54,000 nt of DNA from Caulobacter sp. CCH9-E1 (lineage in GTDB: Bacteria > Pseudomonadota > Alphaproteobacteria > Caulobacterales > Caulobacteraceae), in the NCBI RefSeq assembly GCF_001556515.1, contig NZ_LSJA01000125.1, forward strand, positions 1 through 54,000, read 5' to 3'. The notes under the pieces were generated by a model. It had not been told where the DNA came from, ran no database searches, and saw only the letters and a program-made list of their open reading frames with translations. Made by a program: the position numbers and the translations under genes. Positions 1 through 7,200 of this stretch are shown one piece after another (position 1 is the first letter of the stretch; the number at the start of each line of letters is the position of its first letter).

Positions 1-64
1 CTGGAAGGCGGCCGCGCTGGCCCCCTCCGGCCCTCTGGGCCACCTCCCCCGCTCGCGGGGGAGG
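1..64. repeat. 114-bp double-hairpin repeat, copy 1 (cut by window edge)
   Basis: Right part of the same element that is complete at 1535-1648, 3082-3195 and 14683-14796. The terminal hairpin has arms CCTCCCCCGC (43-52) and GCGGGGGAGG (55-64), preceded by the conserved GGCCCCCTCCGGCCC block. It begins 13 bp beyond the stop codon of imuB, so a transcript leaving imuB would fold it straight after the gene. The left half lies outside the window. Confidence 0.85.
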
Positions 65-77
65 AACTGCCTGATGC

Positions 78-1739
78 TCACCCAAACAGGCCATGGATCC
101 ACCACTTCGGCGCGTCGCCGCCGCCAAACAGCCCCTGCCGGAAAATCCAGAACCGTCCGCCGGCCTCGTCCTCGACGCGGTAGTAGTCGCGGATCTTGCC
201 CGGCCCGGTCTCGCCCTCGGCGACGCCCGCGCGCCACCATTCCTGGGCGATGCGCTCGGGGCCCTCGGCGCGGCGGATGCGATGGGACCGGCCGCGCCAG
301 GTGAAGGAGACCGGCGGGTCGTCGGGCACCTTGGCCAGGGCGGTGATCGCCTCGGGCCGCTTGAACAGACGCACCGGGCGCGGACGGTCGGGGTCCCAGG
401 CCGCGACGGGCGACGGGTCCAGCGGCGCGGCGCGGACCACCGCGCGTTCGGGCACGTGGCTCTCGTAGGGATCGGCCCGCCAGACGCGCGCCTCGCCCAG
501 GCGGTTGACCAGGCGGTCGATCAGCGGGGCCAGGGTCTCGTCGAGGCCAGCGCCCGCCGTGTTGTCCAGCCCGTTCTGGACGGCGGCCAGGGCTTCGACG
601 CCGGCGGCGTGGACGGTGACGACCTCGATGCCGAAGCCCGGATCGACCTTGTCCAGCTTGGGAACGACCAGCTTGGCCAGCCGCTGGGCGTCGCGGCCGA
701 TCCGCGCCAGGCCCGCGCGCACAGGGAAGGCCTGGCCGTCCAGCCGGTGGAACACGACCTCGAAGCGCTTGGCCCCGCGTCCCTCGGCCTCCAGCCGGGC
801 GCAGATGAGCGCCAGCGCGTCGGCGGCGACGCGGGCCATGTCCTCGGGCGCGCTGATCGGCTCGAAGAAGGCCAGGCGGTCGAACCACGGGCTGGCCGGC
901 CGGCGGAAGGTCAGGGCCTCGGCCGCCGCGCCCAGGGCCTGGTCGAGCCGGGTGGTGAAGGAAAGGCCAAAGCGCTTGGCCAGCTGGGCGCGCGGCAGAC
1001 CATAGAGCTGGCCCACGCGGTGCAGGCCCAGGCGCGGCAGCTGGGCCTCGGCCGCCTCGTCCAGCCGCAAGGCCGCGACCGGCAGGTCCGCGAGCGCCTC
1101 GCGCTGGCCGCCGGGCGGGACGACGGCGAGGTCTTCGCCGTAGCGGGCCAAGCCCCAGGCCGCCCCGGCCGTGTCGGCGATCGCCGCCCGCGCCGGCACG
1201 CCCCAGCGCGCCAGCCGCGCCACGAGGTCGACCAGCATGGCGCCCTCCCCGCCCCACAGGTGGTCGGTCCCGGTGATGTCCAGCAACAGGCCATCGTCAC
1301 CGTCGATCGCCACGGCCGGCGAGAACCGCACGCACCAGTCGCTTAAGGCCTCCAGCGCGGCGCGGTCGGCGGCGGGGTCGTGGTCGAAGGTGGCGAGGTC
1401 CGGGACCAAGGCCAGGGCGTCGGCGGCCTTCTGGCCGGGGAACAGGCCAAGGGCCCGGGCGGCCTCGTCGACGGCCGCGAGGCGGCGGGTTCCGCGTTCG
1501 GAGACGAGGAGAGCGAGGGGGGGTGAGGATGGATGCTCCCCCGCGATGCGGGGGAGCTGTCGCGGAGCGACTGAGGGGGCTAGCTGGAGATCGGCGGAGC
1601 TGGCCCCCTCCGGCCCTCCGGGCCACCTCCCCCGCATCGCGGGGGAGGATTGCTCAGCCGGCTTTACGCCACCCGGATTCCGCCGGCGCCACGTCGTGAT
1701 CGGCCAGTTGGGGCACCAGACGGAAAGGATGCGGGCCAT
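78..1739 (-). CDS. imuB: ImuB, catalytically inactive Y-family polymerase homologue of the SOS mutasome
   Basis: ImuB bridges the ImuA/DnaE2 mutagenic translesion complex to the beta clamp. The 553-aa product opens with MARILSVWCPNWPI, where active Y-family polymerases have a catalytic Asp in this first strand; its absence fits ImuB. The DNA-polymerase-Y fold follows (LAAVDEAARALGLFPGQKAADALALVPDL and FSPAVAIDGDDGLLLDITG, about residues 85-150), then helix-hairpin-helix and little-finger-like regions. Residues about 31-68 are encoded by an inserted 114-bp repeat, which lengthens the loop before the second core strand. The start overlaps the end of imuA by 86 bp, so the two are translationally coupled. 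The next gene, probably dnaE2, is off the window. The operon has a LexA box at 2452. Family assignment is firm; whether the enlarged loop is tolerated is unknown. Confidence 0.93.
   Translation of the reverse strand: MARILSVWCPNWPITTWRRRNPGGVKPAEQSSPAMRGRWPGGPEGASSADLQLAPSVAPRQLPRIAGEHPSSPPLALLVSERGTRRLAAVDEAARALGLFPGQKAADALALVPDLATFDHDPAADRAALEALSDWCVRFSPAVAIDGDDGLLLDITGTDHLWGGEGAMLVDLVARLARWGVPARAAIADTAGAAWGLARYGEDLAVVPPGGQREALADLPVAALRLDEAAEAQLPRLGLHRVGQLYGLPRAQLAKRFGLSFTTRLDQALGAAAEALTFRRPASPWFDRLAFFEPISAPEDMARVAADALALICARLEAEGRGAKRFEVVFHRLDGQAFPVRAGLARIGRDAQRLAKLVVPKLDKVDPGFGIEVVTVHAAGVEALAAVQNGLDNTAGAGLDETLAPLIDRLVNRLGEARVWRADPYESHVPERAVVRAAPLDPSPVAAWDPDRPRPVRLFKRPEAITALAKVPDDPPVSFTWRGRSHRIRRAEGPERIAQEWWRAGVAEGETGPGKIRDYYRVEDEAGGRFWIFRQGLFGGGDAPKWWIHGLFG
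1535..1648. repeat. 114-bp double-hairpin repeat, copy 2, inside imuB
   Basis: Complete element. Hairpin GCTCCCCCGC-GAT-GCGGGGGAGC is at 1535-1557 and hairpin CCTCCCCCGC-ATC-GCGGGGGAGG at 1626-1648; between them the GAGGGGGC and GCCCCCTC blocks can pair as a stem. The length of 114 bp is 38 codons, so the imuB frame stays open and the element is translated. It starts 5 bp past the imuA stop codon. The reverse complement of the 3082-3195 copy aligns along its full length without gaps. Confidence 0.9.
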
Positions 1740-2439
1740 GGCCGGCCTCCTGGGCTTCTAAGATCCAGCCGCCGGAACGTCCGCCCCGGCAGCGCTCGAG
1801 TTCGACCCGCCAGCGCGGCGGTCCCAAACCAATGTCGTCGGGCGGCGCGCCGCTGGGCTGGGGCCCCACGCGCCAGCGGCTGAACGAGGCCGAGCCGGAC
1901 ACGGTGCGAGGCCCCTCCCCCGCCCGGCCGCCATAGGGCCGGCGATGCAGCAGCAGCCCAAGGCCGCCGCGCTTCTCGCAGGCCAGCTGCAGCCGGCGGC
2001 CGGCGGTCAAATCGGGGGCCTCCGCCTCGCCGACCGCTGCCGCGACGCCTTCCGTGGAAAGCGCGTCCTCCAGCACCGACAGCACCTCGGCCTCGTCGCG
2101 GGCCCGGACCTGGATCAGCCGACCGGCGGGAAAACCCAGGCCGGCCAGGCCCGGCGCGAACAGGTCGCTGCGCCGCGCCACCCAGACCACGACGCCGGTC
2201 GTGACCAGCGGCCGCAGCAAGAGCCCGACGAAGGCCGCCGGGGCCGCGCCGGTCTCGCCCTCCAGGCCCGCGCCGACCACCTCGTGCCAGGCGCCCAGCG
2301 GCAGGCCGCCGCCGGGAAAGCAGCCGTCGATGGCGCGATCGCCGAACGGCAGGACCGGAGTCGGAGTCCGAGTCCCCGCTTCGATCGCGGCGATCCGGCC
2401 TCTCAGGGCCGCAAGACGCGCCTCGCGCGATCCGGCCAT
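1654..2439 (-). CDS. imuA: ImuA, RecA-like SOS mutagenesis protein
   Basis: First gene of the imuA-imuB(-dnaE2) cassette. ImuA is a small RecA/SulA-like protein needed with ImuB and DnaE2 for damage-induced mutagenesis. The 261-aa product has the family N-terminus (LAALRGRIAAIEAG), the segment PFGDRAIDGCFPGGGLPLGAWHEVVG, then a RecA-like core, and RRLQLACEKRGGLGLLLHRRP near residue 160. I chose the ATG at 2439 because GGAG lies 6 nt before it. An in-frame TTG at 2451 would put the start against the LexA box. The last 28 codons or so overlap imuB in another frame, and the stop sits 5 bp from the inserted repeat. Confidence 0.9.
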   Translation of the reverse strand: MAGSREARLAALRGRIAAIEAGTRTPTPVLPFGDRAIDGCFPGGGLPLGAWHEVVGAGLEGETGAAPAAFVGLLLRPLVTTGVVVWVARRSDLFAPGLAGLGFPAGRLIQVRARDEAEVLSVLEDALSTEGVAAAVGEAEAPDLTAGRRLQLACEKRGGLGLLLHRRPYGGRAGEGPRTVSGSASFSRWRVGPQPSGAPPDDIGLGPPRWRVELERCRGGRSGGWILEAQEAGHGPHPFRLVPQLADHDVAPAESGWRKAG

Positions 2440-2451
2440 CTCACACTCCAA

Positions 2452-2491
2452 GTTCTCTCTTTGTTCTCGCGCCTGGCGCGGGGAGAGTCAA
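2452..2491 (-). promoter_or_regulatory. LexA (SOS) box and promoter of imuA-imuB
   Basis: The plus strand reads GTTC-TCTCTTT-GTTC at 2452-2466, an exact match to the alphaproteobacterial LexA site GTTC-N7-GTTC. On the minus strand a TTGACT -35 (2486-2491) is 17 bp from GAGAAC (2463-2468), so the box covers the probable -10. It ends 12 bp before the imuA ATG. LexA binding here would block RNA polymerase until RecA-stimulated cleavage. Confidence 0.88.
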
Positions 2492-2657
2492 GGGATGGAG
2501 GATGCGACCTTTGAACCCGACTTCCCCGGCGCCACGGGTCGCACTATGCGCGCCCGAGCGTAAACTCCTGCTCGGGGCCCAGATTCATCCGGAGTGTTTG
2601 GGGGTGATGCGCCCGCTTGCCCTGTCAGCGCGTCAAAGGTTCTGGGTTCGATCTGGG

Positions 2658-2675
2658 CCCCGGCATTCGCCGGGG
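2658..2675. repeat. Short GC palindrome of a common intergenic repeat type
   Basis: CCCCGGC-ATTC-GCCGGGG within the context GATCTGGGCC...GGGGAGATCGG. This resembles a short dispersed palindrome often seen between genes in alphaproteobacteria. It lies just past the stop of the VanZ-like gene and could also end its transcript, although no T-run follows. Apart from this and the imuA promoter I see nothing in 2492-2693. Confidence 0.5.
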
Positions 2676-2693
2676 AGATCGGAACTCTAAAGC

Positions 2694-3062
2694 CTATTCC
2701 TCTTTATTCAGCCACCGGGTGGCGACGATCGGGCCGAAAAAGAAGCCGACGCCCAGGGTGTCGGCGACGATGTCGAACACATCGGCGTCGCGGCCGACGA
2801 TCGGCAGGCCCTGCAGGATCTCGATGGCGATCCCAAAGCCCAGCAGCACCGCGCCGATCTTCCAGTAGCGGCTCCTGGGCAGGGCCATCGTCGCCAGGAA
2901 GGTCAGGCCGTAGAAGACGATGAAGTGCTTGGCCTTGTCCCAGGGGATCAGACCCTGGGTGTCGTCGCCGGGGGCGAGGGCCGCGTAGAGCGTGAACGCC
3001 ACGGCGGCGACGAAGGCGGTCAGGCCCAGCCAGTTGATCTTGCGGCGAACGAGCAGGGACAT
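2694..3062 (-). CDS. VanZ-like small membrane protein
   Basis: 122-aa protein with about four hydrophobic segments: a first TM near residues 12-32, two around 45-80, and a last near 95-112. It shows the VanZ-like pattern of a short Lys/Asp-rich loop (WDKAKHFIVFYGLTF) followed by E-x-x-Q (EILQGLPIVGRDADVFDIVADTLG). In this family His, Glu and Asp residues are conserved at the membrane face; VanZ itself gives low-level teicoplanin resistance, but the role of short stand-alone members is not established. A 114-bp repeat lies immediately upstream, so the promoter must be within or beyond it. No functional partner is evident nearby. Confidence 0.75.
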   Translation of the reverse strand: MSLLVRRKINWLGLTAFVAAVAFTLYAALAPGDDTQGLIPWDKAKHFIVFYGLTFLATMALPRSRYWKIGAVLLGFGIAIEILQGLPIVGRDADVFDIVADTLGVGFFFGPIVATRWLNKEE

Positions 3063-3081
3063 GGGGGGCCTTCGTCAAGTT

Positions 3082-3195
3082 CCTCCCCCGCGATGCGGGG
3101 GAGGCGGCCCAGAGGGCCGGAGGGGGCGAGCTGGGCATACGCCGCGTTCGCCCCCTCAGTCACTCCGTGACAGCTCCCCCGCATCGCGGGGGAGC
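3082..3195. repeat. 114-bp double-hairpin repeat, copy 3
   Basis: Complete element, in opposite orientation to the imuB copy. Terminal hairpins are at 3082-3104 (CCTCCCCCGC-GAT-GCGGGGGAGG) and 3173-3195 (GCTCCCCCGC-ATC-GCGGGGGAGC), with the GGGCCGGAGGGGGC and GCCCCCTCAGTCACTC blocks between them. It starts 6 bp past the stop codon of the thioesterase gene and fills most of the gap before the VanZ-like gene. Confidence 0.9.
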
Positions 3196-3201
3196 ATCTT
3201 C

Positions 3202-3654
3202 TCACCGCGGCCGGATCTTCTTGATTACGCCCGAGAAGTTCAGCATCGGGCCGGTCCCGGTCGAGATCAGGCCGCGCACGAACAGCAGCGAGCCGCCGGC
3301 CCGCACCACCTCGCCCGAGCCCGTCACCAAGTCGCCGGGGCGGGCCGGGCCGACGAACTCGCCGTTCAGGCTAACGGTCACGGCGCGGCTGTCGGCCAGC
3401 TCTTTCCAGGCGATCGCGAACAGCGAGAAGTCGGCGAAGGTCATCATGCAGCCACCGTGCATGAAGCCGCCGCCGTTCATGTGCTTGGTCTCGGCGCGGA
3501 ACGCGGTGGTGACGCGACCGTCCTCGCCCTCGCGGAAATAGAAGGGGCCGGACTGGTCCTCGAAGGGGTCGAGACCCGACCACGTCCGCCAGCCCGCCCA
3601 GTCGCCCGTCTCGATCAGGCGCGGCCCGCCGATGACTTCATTGCCGCCGTCCAT
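3202..3654 (-). CDS. PaaI-family hotdog thioesterase
   Basis: 150-aa single-domain protein with the hotdog-fold signature: an HGG motif (MNGGGFMHGGCMMTFADFSLFAIA, about residues 80-100) in which the helix after HGG carries the conserved Asp, followed by strands VTVSLNGEFVGPARPGDLVTGSGEVVRAGGSLLFVRG typical of the PaaI/YbgC group. Such enzymes hydrolyse acyl-CoA thioesters; the acyl group cannot be read from sequence. The ATG is preceded by GGAGGGG at good spacing. It is a single gene divergent from the DUF3253 gene, with a repeat directly after its stop codon. Confidence 0.85.
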   Translation of the reverse strand: MDGGNEVIGGPRLIETGDWAGWRTWSGLDPFEDQSGPFYFREGEDGRVTTAFRAETKHMNGGGFMHGGCMMTFADFSLFAIAWKELADSRAVTVSLNGEFVGPARPGDLVTGSGEVVRAGGSLLFVRGLISTGTGPMLNFSGVIKKIRPR

Positions 3655-3756
3655 GGCGATCCCCTCCGTTTCTTTTGAGGATCAGCTAGAAGCAGCCGGC
3701 GGCGAGCGCAAGCGCCGGGCTCGCCTCTGCTGACAATCCGTGGCATGGGAGCGCCC

Positions 3757-4047
3757 ATGACCTCCCCGATCCAAGACACGATCCTGTCCCAGCTGGCCGC
3801 GCTGCCGCCGGGCAAGTCGATCGACCCGATGAACGTCGCCAAGGCCATCCAGCCCGAGCGCTGGCAACAGATCCTGGGCCACGTGCGCACCAACGCCATC
3901 GAGCTGGCCCGCGAGGGCAAGGTCGTGATCCTGCGCCACAACAAGCCGACCAATCCCGAGAAATTCCGCGGCGTCTACCGCATCCGCCTGCGCATGGAAG
4001 GCGACCCGACCTCGTTCGAGGACGAGGCGGGCGGCGACGAGGACTAG
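3757..4047 (+). CDS. DUF3253-family small protein
   Basis: 96-aa protein that resembles DUF3253 (winged-helix-sized, function unknown). Diagnostic parts are the N-terminal helix ILSQLAALPPGKSIDPMNVAKAI, the central QPERWQQILGHVRTNAIELAREGKVVILRHNKPTNP and the C-terminal FRGVYRIRL. An upstream in-frame ATG at 3745 exists, but GGGAG at 3747-3751 is correctly spaced only for the ATG at 3757. It is followed after 37 bp by the uracil-DNA glycosylase gene, perhaps in the same transcript. The shape suggests nucleic-acid binding, but that is inference. Confidence 0.75.
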   Translation: MTSPIQDTILSQLAALPPGKSIDPMNVAKAIQPERWQQILGHVRTNAIELAREGKVVILRHNKPTNPEKFRGVYRIRLRMEGDPTSFEDEAGGDED

Positions 4048-4084
4048 GCTTGGGAGGTGGGGACCGCGTTCCTAGATTGGCGAC

Positions 4085-4669
4085 ATGTCGCTCGACGCGC
4101 TCCTTTCCGAGATCGCCGCCTGCCGGGCCTGCGCGCCTTACCTGCCGCACACGCCTCGGCCGGTGACGCGAGTCCGAGAGGAGACCCGCATCCTGATCGC
4201 CGGCCAGGCGCCGGGAAGGCTGGTCCATGAGACGGGCCTGCCGTTCAACGACCGCTCGGGCGATCGCCTGCGCCAGTGGATGGGCGTCGATCGAGAGACC
4301 TTCTACGGCCGCCCCGAGATCGGCGTCGCGGCCATGGCCTTCTGCTTTCCCGGCACCAATCCCAAGGGCGGCGACTACCCCCCGCCGCCGCGCTGCGCGG
4401 CGAGCTGGCGAACGCGCCTTTTGGAGCAGTTGCCGAACGTCGAGCTGACCTTGCTGGTCGGGTCCTACGCTCAGGACTGGGCGCTGCCGGGACGGGCCAG
4501 CAAGACCATGACCGAGACCATCGCCCGCTGGCGCGAGTTCGGGCCGAACGTCCTGCCCCTGCCGCACCCGTCCTGGCGCAACACCGCCTGGCTGAAGCGC
4601 AATCCGTGGTTCGAGGCCGAGGTGACGCCCTATCTTCGCCAGAGGATCGGGGAAATCCTCGGGTCATGA
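4085..4669 (+). CDS. Uracil-DNA glycosylase superfamily protein
   Basis: 194-aa protein of the UDG superfamily. The first active-site motif is ILIAGQAPGRLVHETGLPFNDRSGDRLRQW (about residues 37-66) and the second is LPLPHPSWRN (about 158-168), a variant of the H-P-S loop that grips the minor groove. The N-terminal ACRACAPYLPHTPRPV has two cysteines; the full four-cysteine iron-sulfur set of families 4 and 5 is not visible, so I would place it in the uncharacterised COG1573-like branch. Its stop overlaps the start of the next gene (ATGA), indicating coupling with the hydrolase. It may remove uracil or another deaminated base; the substrate is not determined by sequence. Confidence 0.8.
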   Translation: MSLDALLSEIAACRACAPYLPHTPRPVTRVREETRILIAGQAPGRLVHETGLPFNDRSGDRLRQWMGVDRETFYGRPEIGVAAMAFCFPGTNPKGGDYPPPPRCAASWRTRLLEQLPNVELTLLVGSYAQDWALPGRASKTMTETIARWREFGPNVLPLPHPSWRNTAWLKRNPWFEAEVTPYLRQRIGEILGS

Positions 4670-5727
4670 ATCGCCGCGCCCTGATCCTCTCGGTCTCCGC
4701 CCTGGGCCTGACCGCCTGCGCGCCGCTGGCGCAGAAGCCGGACGTCGCGGCCCTGGGCTTTCGCGGGCCAGGGCTGCTGGACGACGCGTTCGTCAGCTTC
4801 GACGGCGCGAAGCTCGGTCTGATGCGCTGGCTGCCGGCGGGCGAGCCGGCCAGAGAACCGGATTGGGTGGTCGTGGGCCTGCACGGCATGAACGACTACG
4901 CCAACGCCTATCACCTGGCCGCGGCCTGGTGGGCGCAGCGGGGGATCGCGACCTACGCCCTGGACGTCCGAGGCTTCGGCCGCTCGCCCGAGCGCGGGGT
5001 CTGGGCGCCGACCGATCTGGTCTTGGAGGACGTCCGCGCCCTGGTCGCGGCGGTCCGCGAGCGGCATCCCAACGCCAAGGTCGCGCTGGCTGGGATCAGC
5101 ATGGGCGGGGCGCTGGCGATCTGCGCCATGGCCTCGAACGACCCGCCGCCGGTCGACAAGCTGATGCTGTTCGCGCCGGCGGTGTGGGGCTGGTCCAATC
5201 AGCCGCTGCCGAACCGGGTCAGCCTGTGGGCGACGGCGCATCTGATGGGCGAGTGGGTGGTCAAGCCGCCCGACTGGCTGGCGCGGAACATCATGGCCAG
5301 CGACAACATCGACGAACTGCGCCGGATGGGCCGCGATCCCCTGATGATCTGGGGCGCGCGATCCGACGCGATCTACGGCCTGGTCGGGCTGATGGAGCGG
5401 GGCTGGCGCTCGGCCGACCAGGTCCAAGTCCCAACGGCCTGGTTCTACGGCGCCCGCGACCAGATCATCCCGCGCGAACCGACGGCCGAGGCGGTGCGCC
5501 GCCTTCCGGCCCAGGCGCGAACGGCCTACTACGCCAGCGGCTATCACCTGCTGTTGGTGGACCGGCAGGCCGAAAGGGTCTGGTCGGACGCCGAAGCCTT
5601 CCTGCGCGGATCGTCGGCCGCCTGGCCGCCATCGGGCGCGCCCGCGATCCCGACGTCGATCGCGGCCATGACCGCCCTCGACCCGCCCAAGCCCGGTAAG
5701 CGCAAGATACCGCGTCGCCAGCCTTGA
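4666..5727 (+). CDS. Alpha/beta-hydrolase (lysophospholipase-like) lipoprotein
   Basis: 353-aa serine hydrolase with a lipoprotein signal: MNRRALILSVSALGLTAC, lipobox LTAC with Cys18. The fold shows an oxyanion region VVGLHGMNDYANAY (about residues 66-80), nucleophile elbow AGISMGG (about 143-149), the acid in YGARDQIIP (about 263-271) and the histidine in GYHLLLVDR (about 289-297). This is the monoacylglycerol lipase/lysophospholipase pattern (Hydrolase_4). It probably acts at the periplasmic face of a membrane on lipids or esters. The start ATG overlaps the previous stop; the larger open frame upstream is a shadow of the glycosylase gene. The tail after residue 310 is Pro/Ala-rich and unstructured. 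Confidence 0.85.
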   Translation: MNRRALILSVSALGLTACAPLAQKPDVAALGFRGPGLLDDAFVSFDGAKLGLMRWLPAGEPAREPDWVVVGLHGMNDYANAYHLAAAWWAQRGIATYALDVRGFGRSPERGVWAPTDLVLEDVRALVAAVRERHPNAKVALAGISMGGALAICAMASNDPPPVDKLMLFAPAVWGWSNQPLPNRVSLWATAHLMGEWVVKPPDWLARNIMASDNIDELRRMGRDPLMIWGARSDAIYGLVGLMERGWRSADQVQVPTAWFYGARDQIIPREPTAEAVRRLPAQARTAYYASGYHLLLVDRQAERVWSDAEAFLRGSSAAWPPSGAPAIPTSIAAMTALDPPKPGKRKIPRRQP

Positions 5728-5798
5728 GGGTTGTTCGGCGCGGCGAGGGGGCGTAAACCCCGCGCCACATTCATTCTGGCTGACGTGAGACCGACGGC

Positions 5799-6860
5799 AT
5801 GACCTTGTTCGATTCCCCCGATTTCGAGGGACACGAAGGCGTCCACGCTTTCTTCGACGAAAAAACCGGTCTGAAGTCGATCATCGCGATCCACTCCACC
5901 GCCCGCGGCCCGGCCGCCGGCGGCTGCCGCATGTGGGACTATTCCAGCGCCGACGCGGCGATCACCGACGCCCTGCGCCTGTCGCGCGGCATGTCCTACA
6001 AGAACGCCATGGCCGAGCTGGACCTCGGCGGCGGCAAGGCCGTGATCATCGGCGACAGCCGTAGCCAGAAGACGCCGGAACTGTTCGAGGCCTTCGGCCG
6101 CGCCGTCGACAGCCTGAATGGCAAGTACTGGACCGCCGAGGACGTCGGCGTCTCGCCGGCCGATCTGGAAAGCACCCGCAAGACCACCCGCTTCGTCGCC
6201 GGCCTCGAAGGCCACGCCGCCGCCTCGGGCGACCCGTCGCCGGTCACCGCCGAGGGGGTGTTCCGAGGCGTGCGCCTGTGCGTCGAGCGGGCGCTGAACC
6301 GCGACCTCAACGGCGTCCACGTCGCCATCCAGGGCGTCGGCCATGTCGGCGGCTATCTGGCCGAGAAGCTGCACGCCGCCGGCGCGCGCCTGACCATCGC
6401 CGACGTCAATCAAGCGGCCCTCGAGGCCGTCGCCGCCAAGACCGGCGCCCAGATCGTGCCGACCGACGCCATCTTCGACGTCGAGGCGGACGTCTTCGCC
6501 CCTTGCGCCCTGGGCGGCGCGATCTCGGCCGCGACCCTGCCGCGCCTGAAGGCCAAGATCATCGCCGGCGCCGCCAACAACCAGCTGGCCGACGCGACGA
6601 TCGGCCAGGCGGTGTTCGAGCGGGGCCTGCTCTACGCCCCGGACTACGTGATCAACGGCGGCGGCATCATCAACGTGGCGGCCGAGATCCGTGGCCTGGA
6701 AGCTGGCGCGGCGTTCGACGGCGCCTGGGTGGCGGCCAAGCTGGACCGATTGGCGCTCACCCTGGCCGAGGTGATCGACCAGTCGATCGCCGAGAAGCGC
6801 CCGGCCAATGTGGTCGCCGACGAGATCGCCCGCGCGCGTATCGCCGCGGCGCGCGCCTAA
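5799..6860 (+). CDS. Glu/Leu/Phe/Val dehydrogenase (leucine-dehydrogenase-like)
   Basis: 353-aa NAD-dependent amino-acid dehydrogenase. The N-terminal ELFV dimerisation domain has ARGPAAGGCRMWDY and SRGMSYKNAMAELDLGGGKAVI, which contains the catalytic lysines (about residues 68 and 80). The C-terminal Rossmann domain has GVHVAIQGVGHVGGYLAEKL (about 170-190) and ends in YVINGGGIINVAAE (about 286-300). Its length fits leucine/phenylalanine dehydrogenases rather than the longer glutamate dehydrogenases. It would interconvert branched or aromatic amino acids and 2-oxo acids with NAD(H). It stands alone, 71 bp after the hydrolase gene; substrate choice is not resolvable here. Confidence 0.9.
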   Translation: MTLFDSPDFEGHEGVHAFFDEKTGLKSIIAIHSTARGPAAGGCRMWDYSSADAAITDALRLSRGMSYKNAMAELDLGGGKAVIIGDSRSQKTPELFEAFGRAVDSLNGKYWTAEDVGVSPADLESTRKTTRFVAGLEGHAAASGDPSPVTAEGVFRGVRLCVERALNRDLNGVHVAIQGVGHVGGYLAEKLHAAGARLTIADVNQAALEAVAAKTGAQIVPTDAIFDVEADVFAPCALGGAISAATLPRLKAKIIAGAANNQLADATIGQAVFERGLLYAPDYVINGGGIINVAAEIRGLEAGAAFDGAWVAAKLDRLALTLAEVIDQSIAEKRPANVVADEIARARIAAARA

Positions 6861-6909
6861 ACCGGACCTCATGCGTTCTTCGGGGACGGAGCTGTCCCTG
6901 GAGAACGCG

Positions 6910-7200
6910 ATGTCCCACCTCGACGAGCTGAAGACGCAGTTGGAAGAGGCGGTCGCCGCCGACGACTTCGAGACGGCGGCCAAGCTGCGCGACCATATCC
7001 TCTCCATCCAGCACAGTGCCCTGGTGCGCGATGTCGAAGACCCGCCCCAGGCGTCCTACTTCAAGCGCCAGGTTCCGGGGCGCATGGGCCTGGGCACCGA
7101 CCAGCCCGTGCCGCGCAAGCCCGAGGGTTGGGTTCCGCCTGTGAAGCCCGACCCGATGACGGCAGGCCATTCGCGCGGCGGACGTCGCCGAAAGGCTTAG
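6910..7200 (+). CDS. UVR-motif small protein
   Basis: 96-aa protein whose first 35 residues form a UvrB/UvrC interaction motif (MSHLDELKTQLEEAVAADDFETAAKLRDHI), the two-helix coiled coil by which UvrB and UvrC bind each other. The rest (FKRQVPGRMGLGTDQPVPRKPEGWVPPVKPDPM) is Pro-rich with a basic tail GGRRRKA. GGAG 6 nt before the ATG supports this start over an earlier in-frame ATG at 6871. It is not a nuclease. It could be an adaptor for UvrB or, like McsA-type proteins, use the motif for another partner. Its stop overlaps the end of the convergent MFS gene by 4 bp. Confidence 0.8.
   Translation: MSHLDELKTQLEEAVAADDFETAAKLRDHILSIQHSALVRDVEDPPQASYFKRQVPGRMGLGTDQPVPRKPEGWVPPVKPDPMTAGHSRGGRRRKA

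Noticed and set aside
3082..3195. Repeat hairpins as ordinary rho-independent terminators only
   Set aside because: They lack T-runs, and the exact 114-bp length of three diverged copies, including one inside imuB, points to a defined element rather than independent terminators, though they may also stop transcription.
4068..4082. GTTC before the uracil-DNA glycosylase as a LexA box
   Set aside because: Only one half-site; the second position reads GGCG instead of GTTC.
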